DNA of 64,000 nt, from the NCBI RefSeq assembly GCF_910592395.1, contig NC_088315.1, positions 18,147,808 through 18,211,807 on the forward strand, given 5' to 3'. The DNA is from Lineus longissimus (lineage: Eukaryota > Nemertea > Pilidiophora > Heteronemertea > Lineidae). Below, piece after piece: positions 39,754 to 43,932 of the stretch. The position numbers were made by a program, and so were the translations under genes. The stretch's first letter is position 1. Every line of letters starts with the position of its first letter. The notes beneath the pieces are model-generated. The model ran no database searches and had not been told where the DNA came from. It was given only the letters and a program-made list of their open reading frames with translations.

Positions 39754-42700
39754 CGTTAAACAGGCACGTTTCAAAACTATGGCGGATAGGCGATAGATTT
39801 TCCCTCTGAGGCGTTGAGACCCTTCAGGACTCCTGAATAGACCAAATGTGGGTCCGGCAGGATGAGCGGTTTGGCCACTAGGTGGCACCGAGCGAAATTT
39901 TCCAAAAACTTTTCCAGCAGCTGATTTCTCAGTTGGGGATCATGAATCAAATCTAATTTTATAGAGCAAAGCTTTCTCTTTCATTATCAATAGGCGTAGT
40001 TCATGAATTTCTCACCAGGTGGTGTTACTGGCGCAATTTAGTGAGCAACCCCCAAGAAGAGCATTTTAAATTTCGCGCGAGTTATCCCACGTCCAATCAC
40101 ACATGCAGCGAACGTCACGTCTCGAGTCTGCGCAGTTCAGACGTAAGGAGACCATGCTATGGAATAGATCGCGTTCTGTCAATTCAGAGGTAAGTTCTCA
40201 TTAAATTCACAATTTCATAGGCGATAATATTTGGCTGGTTGTGTTATTGCATGTTGATGACATTAGGGAAGGCTTGGATTGTTTAATTGGATGTGATTAA
40301 TTTGAAATAGTTCGTCGACGATCGTTGAAAAACGATCTGCGAAATGCAGCTTGGTTGGTCTGAGAAACGATGTCAAAGTCCGGCTTTAAATCATGGATTT
40401 CTCAACAAATAACTCTTGTCACATAGCAGAACTAATGTGAATAAACAAGACAATAATAAACATCGTTCTGATATCATCGGGTAAGGTTGCCAATGTACAT
40501 AAACAGTGTAATTGAGGATCGACGCCAGCGATTTGAAATGTCAACAAACAATAAATGCGATATGATACACACTGACACTTGCACACTGTACATAGCACAA
40601 TGCTTCAAACGGGGCCGATTCATCACTCTTATCACAATGTATTCCCAATCATATTAATGAACTTCCTTGATCATTCGGCCCTAGCGCCTTATCAGTTGTT
40701 GTTGGCCTTGTATTTGATATAAAACTTGGCTAGCTTACCTATTCTATCAAAATTAAAATGTTATCTCCTCATCATGTTTTGCAGGACAGGAATGATCTGC
40801 AGCTGCATTTGAACATATTTGGTGACCACATCTCAAAGATGACCAAGAGAGAGGATCGAGCTATGACTTTGCACATCCCATCGACTTCGGTGTTCACCAG
40901 TGCAATCATCAGAAGAGCCAGGCAATTCTAGTATTCAAGTATTTCATTCTGTAATACTTACCTCAAAATTTACTAAATAAAGAAAACCGCATGTGGCAGT
41001 TGGTTAAAAAAATCAAGTCTATCTGTTTAAAGTTTTTACTTGCTATCATTATTATCAACATTTCAATGGTGGCATTCTGCTAAGGTTTGTTAAGAGTTTC
41101 ACTTGACTTAAGCAGGGTGTACACTAGTAAAATATTAGCAACATTTTACCAACATTTTACCAACATTTTTACAACAATTTTGCAACAAGCCCTTCAAGGC
41201 CCTGTGTTCACTAGCAACAAAATTGCAACAAATTAGCAACATTTTTACAACATGTTGGTAAATTGTTGCAAACTTTTTAGTGGGAACAAAGCGAAATAGG
41301 TATTTTGGAGGGAAAATGGATGATTCCAAGGAGAGAAGATGTGTTTTGAGTGCTTCTGCAGCAATTTTAGCTGTCATTGTTGAGAGACGGAAGAGGCGGC
41401 GAAATAACCAAAGAGAATATGGACCAGGCCCTGGATCAAAATGAGGGTGGATGATGGGGCATACCACTGCCTGTTAAGGCCGCGTATCCATAGGGTATGC
41501 CCTTGTGTAGTGTGGCGTTATGGCGTAACAGCCTTGTGACCTGGCACTATGCCCTGAGTCTCCATTGGATATTCCTTTTTGGTCATGGTAGGCCTTTGTA
41601 GTCCTCATTTCGCAGCGGTCAATCGCGTTTATCCGCACGCTGTCATTATTTCAGAAGACAATTTCTTATGAATATTGAAAATGAAAATACAAGTAACTTG
41701 TATTTTCACTTGCAACATCAAATTGACATGTACATGTATATAAAACCTGACTTAAGCAACAAATTACAGGTTCGTGCTTGTTATGATAATCATCAGTTTC
41801 GGGGTCCCAGAGTAGTTCCCGTTGATGAACCTCTTGAATTAATTTCGCCTCAGACATTGCTTCCGTGTTGTTCACTCGCAAAAGAATGGACATGTTCAAT
41901 CCCAATATGGGCCTATATTCCCAATCCACAGTGCATATATGCCCGCAATGTGACACGGCATAACCTATGGGAACGATCAATAACACCAACGAAGGTTCAT
42001 TGTCCGTGTGGCGCGCCAGGCGGTAAAAAGGGAATGTTGTGCAGGGCACGGAACAGCCTATGGATACGCAGCCTAAAGGAGTTGCGGCTGACTGACAAGC
42101 CGTCACACAAAAACTTCTAGAAAAGGTTTCATCACCCTACGAAGCAAGACACTCACTTGAGAGTTGCTATACCTGCTTCTTGTTCAAGTCACATGAACTC
42201 CGGTAGATCACATGACGCAAATCCTATTTCTGATTGGCTGAAGAGTTTGCAACATTTTTACAACATGCAACAAAGAATTGCATTGCATTTAATTTGCAAC
42301 AATTTTACAACATGTTGTAAGACGCGTTTTGCTCTGTACACACTACGCAACATTTTTGCAACATTTGTTGCAACTGGAAATGTAAAAATGTTGCTAATAT
42401 TTTACTAGTGTACAAAGGCCTTTAGGCAATAATAGAGTTGGGTAGAGCATTTTGTTAATGTTACCCTTTTAGTTAGGGAAACTGGTGCCTTCTGCATTAG
42501 GTGGACCCCACTTACTCATCTGTCAGACCGGCCTCACACGTCGGCATTAGAGTTTAAGGTCCAGTCTGCGAGATTTACCCATTTCTACCCAGCCAAAAGC
42601 GGGTGATTGGGCTAGTCTCTCCATGTGATTCAATTCGCATGGATTCTTGTGTCCCGGTGCTGAAAGGATCCCTCCACAAGGGCAGACTACATCCGGTGGC

Positions 42701-43932
42701 ACTGAAGTATGGAAGAAAGACAGAAGACGACCAATTTGCGAAAAGGATCATCATCATCATCATCATGGTAACAGCTGAGGATGAATCATGTTGCTGTGTG
42801 TAGAATTGATGGTCCAATATAGGTTAGGTTATCTGTTTGCGCACACATTGCAAGGGTGGAGCTTGCTTGAAGTAGATTGCGCCAGTCTACCGTAATTCAC
42901 TGTTACACATCCAGAAGCTAATATCCTTAGGCTTTGAGTCCTTAGTTTAGTAGAGTTTGACGAGTAATGTAATATATACGAACAACGCAGCAACAACTCA
43001 GCTGAGCGCCAGGCCCTTGGGCCTCTTGTTGTATTTTGTGGTGCAGTTTCACTGTAACCTATTTTATGACGTGTTTTGTACTAAAGTGTGTTCCCTGACT
43101 ATTTACTACGGGTCGGGCCAACAAGTTGAAAACAGTGCCACCTAACGTCTGCCGCGTTAAAAATATTGTAGCAAAAGTAACTGTAGTCTTCTCCTTACTC
43201 ACAATGAATAGTGTGGCCTATAATATTTATAAATTCATGCTAGATAGCAGCACTGATATCTGCTATCTAACTGGCCATCATTTAGGAATTTAATCCAATT
43301 TCAATCCATCTTCCCCATTGTCAATCCAATTCCATAATATAGTCTGTGACTTTATGAGTATGGAACATACATGTAAGGTAAACTGGTACAATTATCGCCT
43401 CTACAGTGTAGAAAACCGCTGGCAATACACATTTATGCACACAGCGGCTATAATTGTACCACTTTACCCTATGTGTCTCGCTAATTAACATATCATCTAG
43501 GAAGATCCATTTATGCACACAGCGGCTATAATTGTACCACTTTACCTTATGTGTCTCGCTAATTAACATATCATCTAGGAAGATCCATTTATGCACACAT
43601 CGGCTATAATTGTACCACTTTACCTTATGCGTCTCGCTAAATAATATATCATCCAGGAAGATCCTTATTCCGGAGTTAACTAGTATCGACATTTAAAGTG
43701 ACCTTATCCCAGCCTTTTGGAAATTTGTCTTCGTGAGACAGATTTAGGATGGATGCGAGTTGTGATAATCAAAACACCTCACGATCTCCCTGGTCGACCA
43801 TCTTGACCACTTTTGACGTTTGTTTGTGTGACGCGTGATATTTTTCATAACTTCTCCATCCTCTCGCTTCAGCACATGCTTGCCCATGAGAACTTCCTGG
43901 AGGACGACAACCTTCCAACGTCTGACGTGTAA
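1914..43932 (+). CDS. PPFIBP1: Liprin-beta (PPFIBP family), 3' two thirds of gene
   Basis: Liprin-betas are cytoplasmic scaffolds that bind liprin-alpha and act at focal adhesions, cell edges and synapses. Sixteen exons, all with GT donor and AG acceptor and compatible phases, join 1914-1979, 7647-7870, 8450-8644, 10154-10337, 17686-17815, 22871-22981, 23836-23986, 27768-27968, 28544-28669, 29459-29476 (microexon, tentative), 32508-32639, 33221-33409, 33684-33860, 36529-36564, 39226-39285 and 43873-43932. They give 685 codons without a stop. Coiled coil spans about residues 1-55, a Ser/Pro linker 60-265 with SAPNLA, then TAGPRLGW near 290, SAM1 309-375, SAM2 385-450, SAM3 478-545, YVCPM near 600, and a tail ending TSDV. 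Human liprin-beta-1, from memory, has the same order with about 330 more N-terminal residues, which must lie left of the window. Introns are very large and transposon-filled. Whether it is orthologous to PPFIBP1 or PPFIBP2 cannot be told; one invertebrate gene is usual. Confidence 0.96.
2070..2560. repeat. Tandem repeat, about 100-110-bp unit, about 5 copies
   Basis: TAGATGAGAGTGCTAYRGAT, TATCCGGATTTTTGGGATC and a long A/T-rich spacer recur near 2070, 2172, 2272, 2383 and 2490. Many internal CCGGATATCCGGAT palindromes. Intronic. Confidence 0.85.
2561..3835. other. Intronic DNA with a diverged tandem duplication
   Basis: Between about 3065 and 3390 two diverged units of about 160 bp share TTTTTCTG.TACACCCTGT, GACCTCTGATAC and CACTCCGAATCAATATAC-like words. 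The rest shows no gene. Confidence 0.5.
3836..4806. repeat. 55-bp minisatellite, about 18 units
   Basis: Unit GGTGAGAGGTGCTTGGAGAG, GTTGCACCTGATTCCATGGG, GTGCTCATCAGTAGA. Some units lack the first segment (39 bp). MSTPWNQVQPL-type ORFs on minus are repeat artefacts. Confidence 0.95.
5219..5510. repeat. Degenerate short tandem repeat
   Basis: Words such as AGTGGCATCAG, GGAATTCTCTG and CTGTGCCC recur every 35-45 bp with heavy divergence. Intronic. Confidence 0.5.
6190..6830. repeat. Tandem duplication, about 275-bp unit, 2+ copies
   Basis: CATCCCCCCTCAGGACCGCC, CATTTGAAATATCTTATATG and AACATCACGTCAGCTGGTCC occur twice with about 275-bp offset, nearly identical; a partial third copy precedes. 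Intronic. Confidence 0.9.
7454..7588 (+). mobile_element. MITE family B fragment
   Basis: AAGCTTGGCAGGTTGAGACG, AATTTCTTCCATTATC and TGTCATTTAGGCTCATCCTA match the interior of family B. TIRs are largely lost. It ends about 60 bp before the 7647 exon. Confidence 0.7.
7647..7870 (+). CDS. PPFIBP1: Liprin-beta exon: coiled coil and linker
   Basis: Acceptor TCGTTTCAG, donor GTAGGT. The 74 full codons begin LEVEKLRKVVETLMISNEEK, a clear coiled coil (visible residues 23-55). They then change to a Ser/Thr/Asp-rich linker (LLDDDRHSDTSSTPSVNSGS). Ends at phase 0. A MITE B fragment stops about 60 bp upstream. Confidence 0.93.
8450..8644 (+). CDS. PPFIBP1: Liprin-beta exon: Ser/Pro linker
   Basis: Acceptor ATCTCCAG, donor GTAAGA, 65 codons, phase 0 to 0. 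The product is rich in Ser, Pro and His (for example SIPSPSSTIHSSPIPHKSS), consistent with the disordered, phosphorylatable linker before the SAM domains. A MITE E remnant starts about 25 bp after the donor. Confidence 0.9.
8671..8812 (+). mobile_element. MITE family E remnant (pogo-like ends), copy 1
   Basis: Degenerate copy of the family with AACCTCTCTATTAAGGACAC arms. Recognisable pieces are GACCTCTGTAATCAGGACAC, CTCAATTAAGGACAGC and GGGTGTCCTTTTAATAGAG. It lies just after the donor of the 8450-8644 exon and just before the 45-bp array. Confidence 0.65.
8822..10134 (+). repeat. 45-bp minisatellite, about 29 units
   Basis: A tandem array with unit containing AAAAGAGCAGTTGAAAGCGA and TGGTTATTTGATGTAC, varying mainly at three or four sites. 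Because 45 is a multiple of three and the unit lacks stops, it stays open on both strands (15-residue repeats KEQLKATRLFDVPII on plus; NNRVAFNCSFIIGTS on minus). It is wholly intronic and the plus frame stops 20 bp before the next exon, so I treat it as non-coding. Confidence 0.95.
10154..10337 (+). CDS. PPFIBP1: Liprin-beta exon: SAPNL motif
   Basis: A pyrimidine tract ending in CCAGCAG gives tandem acceptors; the exon starts at 10154 or 10157. Donor GTGGTG at 10338. The end, RFASFGKGFLKLRSS followed by KRSTSAPNL, matches the conserved liprin-beta block before the basic linker. It ends at phase 1 and the Ala codon is completed by the next exon. Confidence 0.95.
10338..12235. other. AT-rich intronic DNA, no gene seen
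   Basis: Apart from the GAATTTGAAAATTTGAC array at 10580-10760, this holds A/T-rich unique-looking sequence. Short ORFs show no recognisable protein features. A GACGTAGATTTACGT palindrome near 11569 resembles similar ones near 21100, 45790 and 47045. Confidence 0.5.
10580..10760. repeat. Short tandem repeat, 19-20-bp unit
   Basis: About eight copies of GAATTTGAAAATTTGACWTG, intronic. Isolated GAATTTGAAAAT motifs also occur near 7340, suggesting a locally common simple sequence. Confidence 0.8.
12236..12345. repeat. Dispersed repeat (family J), copy 1
   Basis: Contains AGAATCACCTC, CCCAGGGTAAG and GTGAGGCAATCTAA. The reverse complement of these occurs near 22165-22280. Only two copies are seen, in inverted orientation within liprin-beta introns; the element type is unknown. 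Confidence 0.55.
12877..14437. mobile_element. TIR element (family A) holding a giant 11-bp array
   Basis: The left end CAGTCCAAATTTTAATTGTC and the right end AATTGTGATCTGGACTG are inverted copies of each other and match the ends of two shorter elements at 16761-17026 and 36830-37115. Those two are about 270-290 bp and flanked by TA. Here the interior is replaced by about 1.4 kb of 11-bp repeats. Sequence between the array and the right end (CGTAATTTACGC, GACGCGAAGCAAGATGG) is also shared with the 36830 copy. Confidence 0.75.
12930..14322. repeat. 11-bp CpG-rich minisatellite, about 125 units
   Basis: Unit GGCGCGTCAYT, with variation mostly C/T in CAYTGG and occasional CG to TG. Since 11 is not a multiple of three, all three plus-strand frames stay open and read the same 11-residue peptide (RHWRVTGASLA). 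This explains three overlapping 470-484-codon ORFs, which are not genes. Two CpGs per 11 bp make it an isolated CpG-dense island in an AT-rich intron. Confidence 0.95.
14795..14985. repeat. Tandem duplication, about 95-bp unit, 2 copies
   Basis: AAAGGAAAATCTCTTGAAGA and the following ~90 bp occur twice head to tail and are nearly identical, so the duplication is young. Intronic and AT-rich. Confidence 0.85.
15836..16145. repeat. Tandem duplication, about 155-bp unit, 2 copies
   Basis: CAATTCAGGTCACTAAAGCA begins each copy (about 15836 and 15991), followed by TTGCTATGAGGATCA and TTCGATATTTATTGC. Intronic. Confidence 0.85.
16146..16760. other. Intronic DNA, no gene seen
   Basis: AT-rich. Overlapping short ORFs near 16257-16488 run on both strands but lack splice context or recognisable protein features. 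Nothing else is supported. Confidence 0.45.
16761..17026. mobile_element. MITE family A, short copy
   Basis: CAGTCCCAATCACAATTAAC at the left and its imperfect reverse complement (CAATTGTGACTGGGACTG) at the right, with TA on both flanks. The interior carries degenerate TATGCGCTAT/GTGCGCAA-like words but no long array. It is the short form of the element that holds the 11-bp array at 12877-14437. Confidence 0.8.
17686..17815 (+). CDS. PPFIBP1: Liprin-beta exon: basic linker
   Basis: Acceptor CGATTTCAG, donor GTAAGT. It completes SAPNLA and continues through an acidic then basic stretch to PDGKKKKGIKKIFG, matching the GIMKLFGK block of vertebrate liprin-beta. Ends at phase 2 with AA; the next exon supplies G for Lys. 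Confidence 0.95.
18067..18205. repeat. Dispersed repeat (family I), copy 1
   Basis: Shares AAATCCTAAAGCT, GTAGGAGTCGG and CTCCCATCC, in the same order, with 38558-38720. Both copies lie near a family C MITE. Element type unknown. Confidence 0.55.
18675..19006 (-). mobile_element. MITE family C, copy 1
   Basis: About 332 bp, matched by 30486-30820, 38217-38551 (opposite orientation) and 56067-56401. Ends resemble TTAAAGTGATACT and TTAAAGGGTAACTC. A full TGACGTCA site lies at 18843-18850. A 60-codon frame without an ATG is open on the minus strand in all four copies. Confidence 0.85.
19007..20056. other. Intronic DNA, no gene seen
   Basis: Unique-looking AT-rich sequence with a short CTGTCTGTCTGTCTG run near 19828. 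No exon or RNA gene is supported. Confidence 0.45.
20057..20246 (+). mobile_element. MITE family B, copy 2
   Basis: TGTGACTCGTCACAGCAAAA at the left, TTTTGCTGTGACGGGTCCCA at the right, with AGGCGCATGT words just inside both ends. The interior matches the copy at 1193-1384. Flanked by TA. Confidence 0.8.
20457..20641 (+). mobile_element. MITE family E (pogo-like ends), copy 2
   Basis: Starts ACAGTAGAACCTCTCTATTA and ends with a degenerate inverted copy, TATTCCACTGTA. CAGT..AACCTC termini resemble pogo/Tigger ends of the Tc1/mariner superfamily. Family members also share GAATAGAAATGACCAATTT-like interiors. No transposase. Confidence 0.75.
21365..21855. repeat. 28-bp minisatellite, about 18 units
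   Basis: Unit TCTTACACTGCGACCRTAGA followed by CTTTATTT, with variants GTTGTCC and TCATCTC in the spacer. Intronic; short ORFs downstream are unrelated. Confidence 0.93.
21860..22870. other. Intronic DNA with family J copy
   Basis: Contains the inverted second copy of family J (about 22165-22280) and a GC-richer stretch with GCCAGGCGCCTGGC near 22614. No exon apart from the liprin-beta acceptor at 22870 is supported. Confidence 0.45.
22871..22981 (+). CDS. PPFIBP1: Liprin-beta exon: TAGPRLGW motif
   Basis: Acceptor TTTTTTGCAG, donor GTGAGT. Reads LKRSNSDEDLDRAG, then RGGIRSTAGPRLGW. RGG.R.TAGPRLGW is the block preceding SAM1 in liprin-betas. Phase 2 in and out. Confidence 0.97.
23370..23738. 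mobile_element. MITE family D, copy 1
   Basis: About 369 bp with perfect 16-bp inverted ends, ATAGCATTCCGCGAAG and CTTCGCGGAATGCTAT. Copies are at 28693-29062 and 48872-49240. It holds GTCACGTGAC (23438-23447) and TGACGTCA (23714-23721). No transposase. Confidence 0.9.
23836..23986 (+). CDS. PPFIBP1: Liprin-beta exon: SAM1
   Basis: Acceptor CTTTCCAG, donor GTAAGA. Reads FSRWDGDRVGAWLHALGLNM and ends LLKASPHDFEK, the first SAM domain (W..D.V..WL...GL, LL.AS..D.EK). It ends at phase 0 just before ELGMKHPLHRKKL of the next exon. Confidence 0.98.
24320..24376. repeat. TCTG microsatellite
   Basis: About ten TCTG repeats near the left end of the composite element. The second copy (39680-39755) has about seven more, the largest length difference between the two copies. 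Confidence 0.9.
24724..25552 (+). CDS. Possible two-exon mini-gene inside the mobile element
   Basis: Exon 1 is 24724-24810 (ATG, 29 codons, ending VNSE) with donor GAG|GTAAGT. Exon 2 is 25406-25552 with acceptor TTTTGCAG (48 codons, then TAG). Phase 0 joins them into a 77-residue basic protein: MQRTSRLESAQFRRKETMLW, continuing to DRNDLQLHLNIFGDHISKMT and AIIRRARQF at the end. AATAAA follows at 25597. Upstream lie CCAATCA (about 24714) and TTTCGCGC (about 24692), resembling CCAAT and E2F sites. The same structure is intact at 40103-40931. I do not recognise the protein; a helix-loop-helix pattern loosely recalls a short histone fold, which is only a guess. It may be a captured host gene or an element gene. 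Confidence 0.45.
25597..25602 (+). terminator. Poly(A) signal AATAAA of the mini-gene
   Basis: AATAAA 45 bp after the TAG stop of the two-exon frame, identical in the second copy at 40976-40981. Confidence 0.4.
25948..26108 (+). pseudogene. PIF/Harbinger transposase N-terminal remnant
   Basis: Starts ATG with MDDSKERG, then ILAVIVERRKRRRNNQ. After a one-base frame slip it reads IWTRPWIKMRVDDGAYHCLL, matching the (W.RPW...R...GAYH.L) signature at the start of Harbinger nucleases. The frame is then broken by insertion of a 596-bp MITE after 26109. No catalytic DDE part remains. Confidence 0.65.
26110..26705. mobile_element. Third-level nested Harbinger-type MITE, copy 1
   Basis: 596 bp with ends GGCCGCGTATCCATAGG and CCTATGGATACGCAGCC, flanked by TAA on both sides (26107-26109 and 26706-26708). 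A TWA duplication plus GGC termini is typical of PIF/Harbinger. Opposing ORFs of about 150 codons on both strands within it look fortuitous. Confidence 0.8.
27768..27968 (+). CDS. PPFIBP1: Liprin-beta exon: SAM1 end and SAM2
   Basis: Acceptor CATTCTAG, donor GTGAGT, 67 codons, phase 0. KHPLHRKKLHLALQAI closes SAM1 and NWVTQWLDDIGLPQYKDQF opens SAM2, followed by RVDGRVLHYLTV. Both are near-identical to known liprin-betas. Confidence 0.99.
28125..28378 (+). mobile_element. MITE family E, copy 3 (internally duplicated)
   Basis: Starts AGTGGAACCTCCCTTAGCAG and ends AATAGAGAGGTTCTACTGTA, its inverted copy. TCTATTAAGGACACTAGTTT with a TTGGTCCCAAATG segment is repeated twice inside. Confidence 0.85.
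28544..28669 (+). CDS. PPFIBP1: Liprin-beta exon: SAM2 end
   Basis: Acceptor TTTTCAG, donor GTACGT. Reads DDLLQLKVTNALHHISIKRG and continues to RLNNFNPNCFKRRPVRDE, the second half of SAM2. Phase 0 both sides. A family D MITE begins 23 bp after the donor. Confidence 0.98.
28693..29062. mobile_element. MITE family D, copy 2
   Basis: TAGCATTCCGCGAAG and CTTCGCGGAATGCTA ends, about 370 bp, over 90% like copy 1 by eye. Retains GTCACGTGAC (28760-28769) and TGACGTCA (29039-29046). Confidence 0.9.
29119..29209. mobile_element. Hairpin MITE family G, copy 1
   Basis: About 91 bp and nearly fully palindromic: TACAGGGTGTCCCAGAAAGG at the left, GGGCCACCCTGTA at the right. Copies at 37774-37864 and 39438-39528. 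TA at the ends suggests mariner-type mobilisation. Confidence 0.85.
29459..29476 (+). CDS. PPFIBP1: Candidate 18-nt liprin-beta microexon (DFYEWK)
   Basis: ACATTTCAG precedes and GTTAGT follows an 18-base stretch coding DFYEWK. Its phase (0 to 0) fits exactly between the exon ending 28669 and the exon starting 32508, so it can be included or skipped without frame change. It would add six residues to the SAM2-SAM3 linker. Not proven without RNA. Confidence 0.45.
29962..30151 (-). mobile_element. MITE family B, copy 3 (inverted)
   Basis: TGTGATCCGTCACAGCAAAA at the left and TTTTGCTGTGACGGATCACA at the right. The interior is the reverse complement of copies at 1193 and 20057. Confidence 0.85.
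30305..30486 (+). mobile_element. SINE 3' fragment
   Basis: Matches the body of the complete SINE at 50832-51256 (GTCTACGCCAGGACAAGC, GAGGACTCTA, AGGAGGATTA, CTCCAAGTGCAGAGC). The tRNA-like head is missing. Its 3' end is cut by the family C MITE starting at 30486. Confidence 0.65.
30486..30820 (-). mobile_element. MITE family C, copy 2
   Basis: CAAAGGGTAACTCGTGTCAA at the left, AGTATCACTTTAA at the right. TGACGTCA at 30657-30664. Very close to copy 1. Confidence 0.9.
30945..32233. repeat. Tandem array, about 162-bp unit, 8 copies
   Basis: Units start GGTACATATCTGTTATAATA at about 30953, 31116, 31277, 31439, 31600, 31757, 31918 and 32080. Each carries the inverted pair ACTTACCTGGTAAGT, a strong splice-donor match on both strands. 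It fills the intron before the first SAM3 exon. Confidence 0.95.
32464..32493 (+). mobile_element. MITE family E right-end fragment
   Basis: GTGTCCTTAATAGAGAGGTT followed by CTAGTGTA is the right arm of family E. It ends 14 bp before the exon at 32508, so most of the region where the branch point is expected is transposon-derived. Confidence 0.65.
32508..32639 (+). CDS. PPFIBP1: Liprin-beta exon: SAM3 start
   Basis: Acceptor TATATTTGCAG, donor GTAAGT, 44 codons. Reads EEVMLWTNHRVMDWLRSIDL, then SEYAPNMRGSGVHGALM, the start of SAM3. The pyrimidine tract is poor. Confidence 0.98.
32880..33220. repeat. Tandem duplication (about 170 bp) before SAM3 exon 2
   Basis: ACACGGATGTG...CAACAAATTCAAAATGATGAT occurs twice, starting at about 32881 and 33063. 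Each copy ends in a T-rich tract and TTTTTTCCAG|GTC. The second is the real acceptor of the 33221 exon; the first is a decoy. GTATGTCAGTTGTGACAGTG resembles the right end of MITE family A, so the unit is probably an element remnant. Confidence 0.85.
33221..33409 (+). CDS. PPFIBP1: Liprin-beta exon: SAM3 end
   Basis: Acceptor TTTTTTTCCAG, donor GTAAGT, 63 codons, phase 0. Reads VSDPAFTADLLASLLSIPSA, then KTLLRRHLKTHFVSLIG, the second half of SAM3 and the following basic segment. Confidence 0.97.
33684..33860 (+). CDS. PPFIBP1: Liprin-beta exon: YVCPM block
   Basis: Acceptor GATTTTCAG, donor GTAGAT. Reads SKKHGIFGHKRSKSETDFDI, then YVCPMDIQGP. The YVCPM motif is conserved in liprin-betas after SAM3. 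59 codons, phase 0. Confidence 0.95.
34300..34575. repeat. 72-bp minisatellite, about 4 units
   Basis: Unit includes GGATATGACGATCGTTTGCA, GAATTGCCCAAGGACGCTG and GGCATGGAGGTT. Overlapping ORFs on both strands (up to 160 codons) are artefacts of it. Confidence 0.9.
34580..34676. repeat. Inverted repeat (possible hairpin element)
   Basis: CAAATAGTGGATGTTT near 34581 and AAACATCCACTATTTG near 34659 are perfect inverted copies. It could be a small MITE or foldback. Confidence 0.7.
35597..35631 (+). mobile_element. 3' end fragment of the composite element family
   Basis: TTCAGCTGAGCGGTAGACCC then TTGGGCCTCTTGTT matches the right terminus of the 3.4-kb elements with a few substitutions, indicating further family members. 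Confidence 0.65.
35673..35797. mobile_element. Hairpin MITE family F, copy 1
   Basis: About 125 bp, palindromic: ATGGGTGATATGAGTAAAGG at the left, TTTATTCATATCACCCA at the right. Matches 47973-48095, 49926-50050 and 52592-52715. Confidence 0.85.
36220..36415. repeat. AT-rich tandem repeat, about 63-bp unit, 3 copies
   Basis: TTTTTTTCAATAAATTTTTT followed by GTGARTCAAAAATATTCC recurs three times. Intronic, just upstream of a small exon. Confidence 0.85.
36529..36564 (+). CDS. PPFIBP1: Liprin-beta 36-nt exon (SRQLGEIKEVPV)
   Basis: Acceptor TATTTCCAG, donor GTAAGT, 12 codons, phase 0 both sides. Strong splice sites and frame fit support it. It may be alternatively used. Confidence 0.75.
36830..37115. 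mobile_element. MITE family A with a short 11-bp array
   Basis: CAGTCCAAATCACAATTGTC at the left and ATTTGTGACTTGGACTG at the right, flanked by TA. It contains about ten units of an 11-bp repeat (TGCGTCATGGG) at 36957-37050, the same period and core as the array at 12930-14322. Confidence 0.85.
37774..37864. mobile_element. Hairpin MITE family G, copy 2
   Basis: TACAGGGTTGCCCAGAAATA at the left and GAGCCACCCTGTA at the right, palindromic, about 91 bp. Confidence 0.85.
38108..38215 (+). mobile_element. tRNA-like SINE fragment
   Basis: GGTTCTGGGTTCGATCTGG resembles a pol III B box and GGCCGACTGGTCGAGAACTG a degenerate A box. It abuts the family C MITE. Weak. Confidence 0.35.
38217..38551 (+). 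mobile_element. MITE family C, copy 3 (opposite orientation)
   Basis: TTAAAGTGATACTATGATGT at the left, GACACGAGTTACCCTTTAA at the right. TGACGTCA at 38373-38380. The most diverged of the four copies. Confidence 0.9.
38558..38720. repeat. Dispersed repeat (family I), copy 2
   Basis: Shares CCATTTTGGC, AAATCCTAAAGCT, GTAGGAGTCGG and CTCCCATCC with 18067-18205. The following GAAAGCC...GCTTTAGGATTT partly reverses the start, suggesting a foldback element. Confidence 0.5.
39226..39285 (+). CDS. PPFIBP1: Liprin-beta exon: EIGAYSHEINTLT
   Basis: Acceptor CCATTTCAG, donor GTGAGT, 20 codons. AAKEIGAYSHEINTLT matches the QIGAFSEGINNLT segment near the end of vertebrate liprin-beta. Phase 0. Confidence 0.95.
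39438..39528. mobile_element. Hairpin MITE family G, copy 3
   Basis: TACAGGGAGGCCTAGAAAG at the left and CTTTCTGGGTCACCCTGTA at the right; palindromic with ACACAATAGAATTGTATTGT at the centre. Confidence 0.85.
40103..40931 (+). CDS. Possible two-exon mini-gene, copy 2
   Basis: Exon 40103-40189 and exon 40785-40931 repeat the structure of copy 1, with donor GAG|GTAAGT, acceptor TTTTGCAG and AATAAA at 40976. I see no coding difference between copies, whereas the intron and the nested element differ at several bases. This could mean constraint or simply too little time. Confidence 0.45.
41113..42420. mobile_element. Nested PIF/Harbinger-like element, copy 2
   Basis: Same inverted ends as 25734-27052, with one 11-bp repeat unit fewer at the left and a mutated right terminus (TACAAAGGCC instead of TACACAGGCC). 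The broken transposase remnant is retained at about 41316-41476. Confidence 0.75.
41478..42073. mobile_element. Third-level nested Harbinger-type MITE, copy 2
   Basis: 596 bp, ends GGCCGCGTATCCATAGG and CCTATGGATACGCAGCC, TAA on both sides, same position within the nest as in copy 1. Confidence 0.8.
43425..43668. repeat. Tandem repeat, about 85-bp unit, 3 copies
   Basis: ATTTATGCACACAGCGGCTA, TGTACCACTTTACC and ATATCATCTAGGAAGATCC recur three times. It sits in the last liprin-beta intron, about 200 bp before the final exon. Confidence 0.9.
43873..43932 (+). CDS. PPFIBP1: Liprin-beta last coding exon and stop
   Basis: Acceptor CTCTCGCTTCAG. Reads HMLAHENFLEDDNLPTSDV then TAA (43930-43932). 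It matches the terminal INNLTHML..DD segment of vertebrate liprin-beta. The last residues S-D-V form a class I PDZ-ligand pattern. Confidence 0.95.
   Translation, partial: HMLAHENFLEDDNLPTSDV

Larger units (their letters stand above)
39627..43030 (+). mobile_element. Composite 3.4-kb mobile element, copy 2
   Basis: Same ends and contents as 24276-27662, in the last intron of liprin-beta. Differences are few: more TCTG units, one fewer CCAACATTTTA unit at the nested left end, and scattered substitutions. All nested insertions are shared, so they predate the duplication of the unit. Confidence 0.9.
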
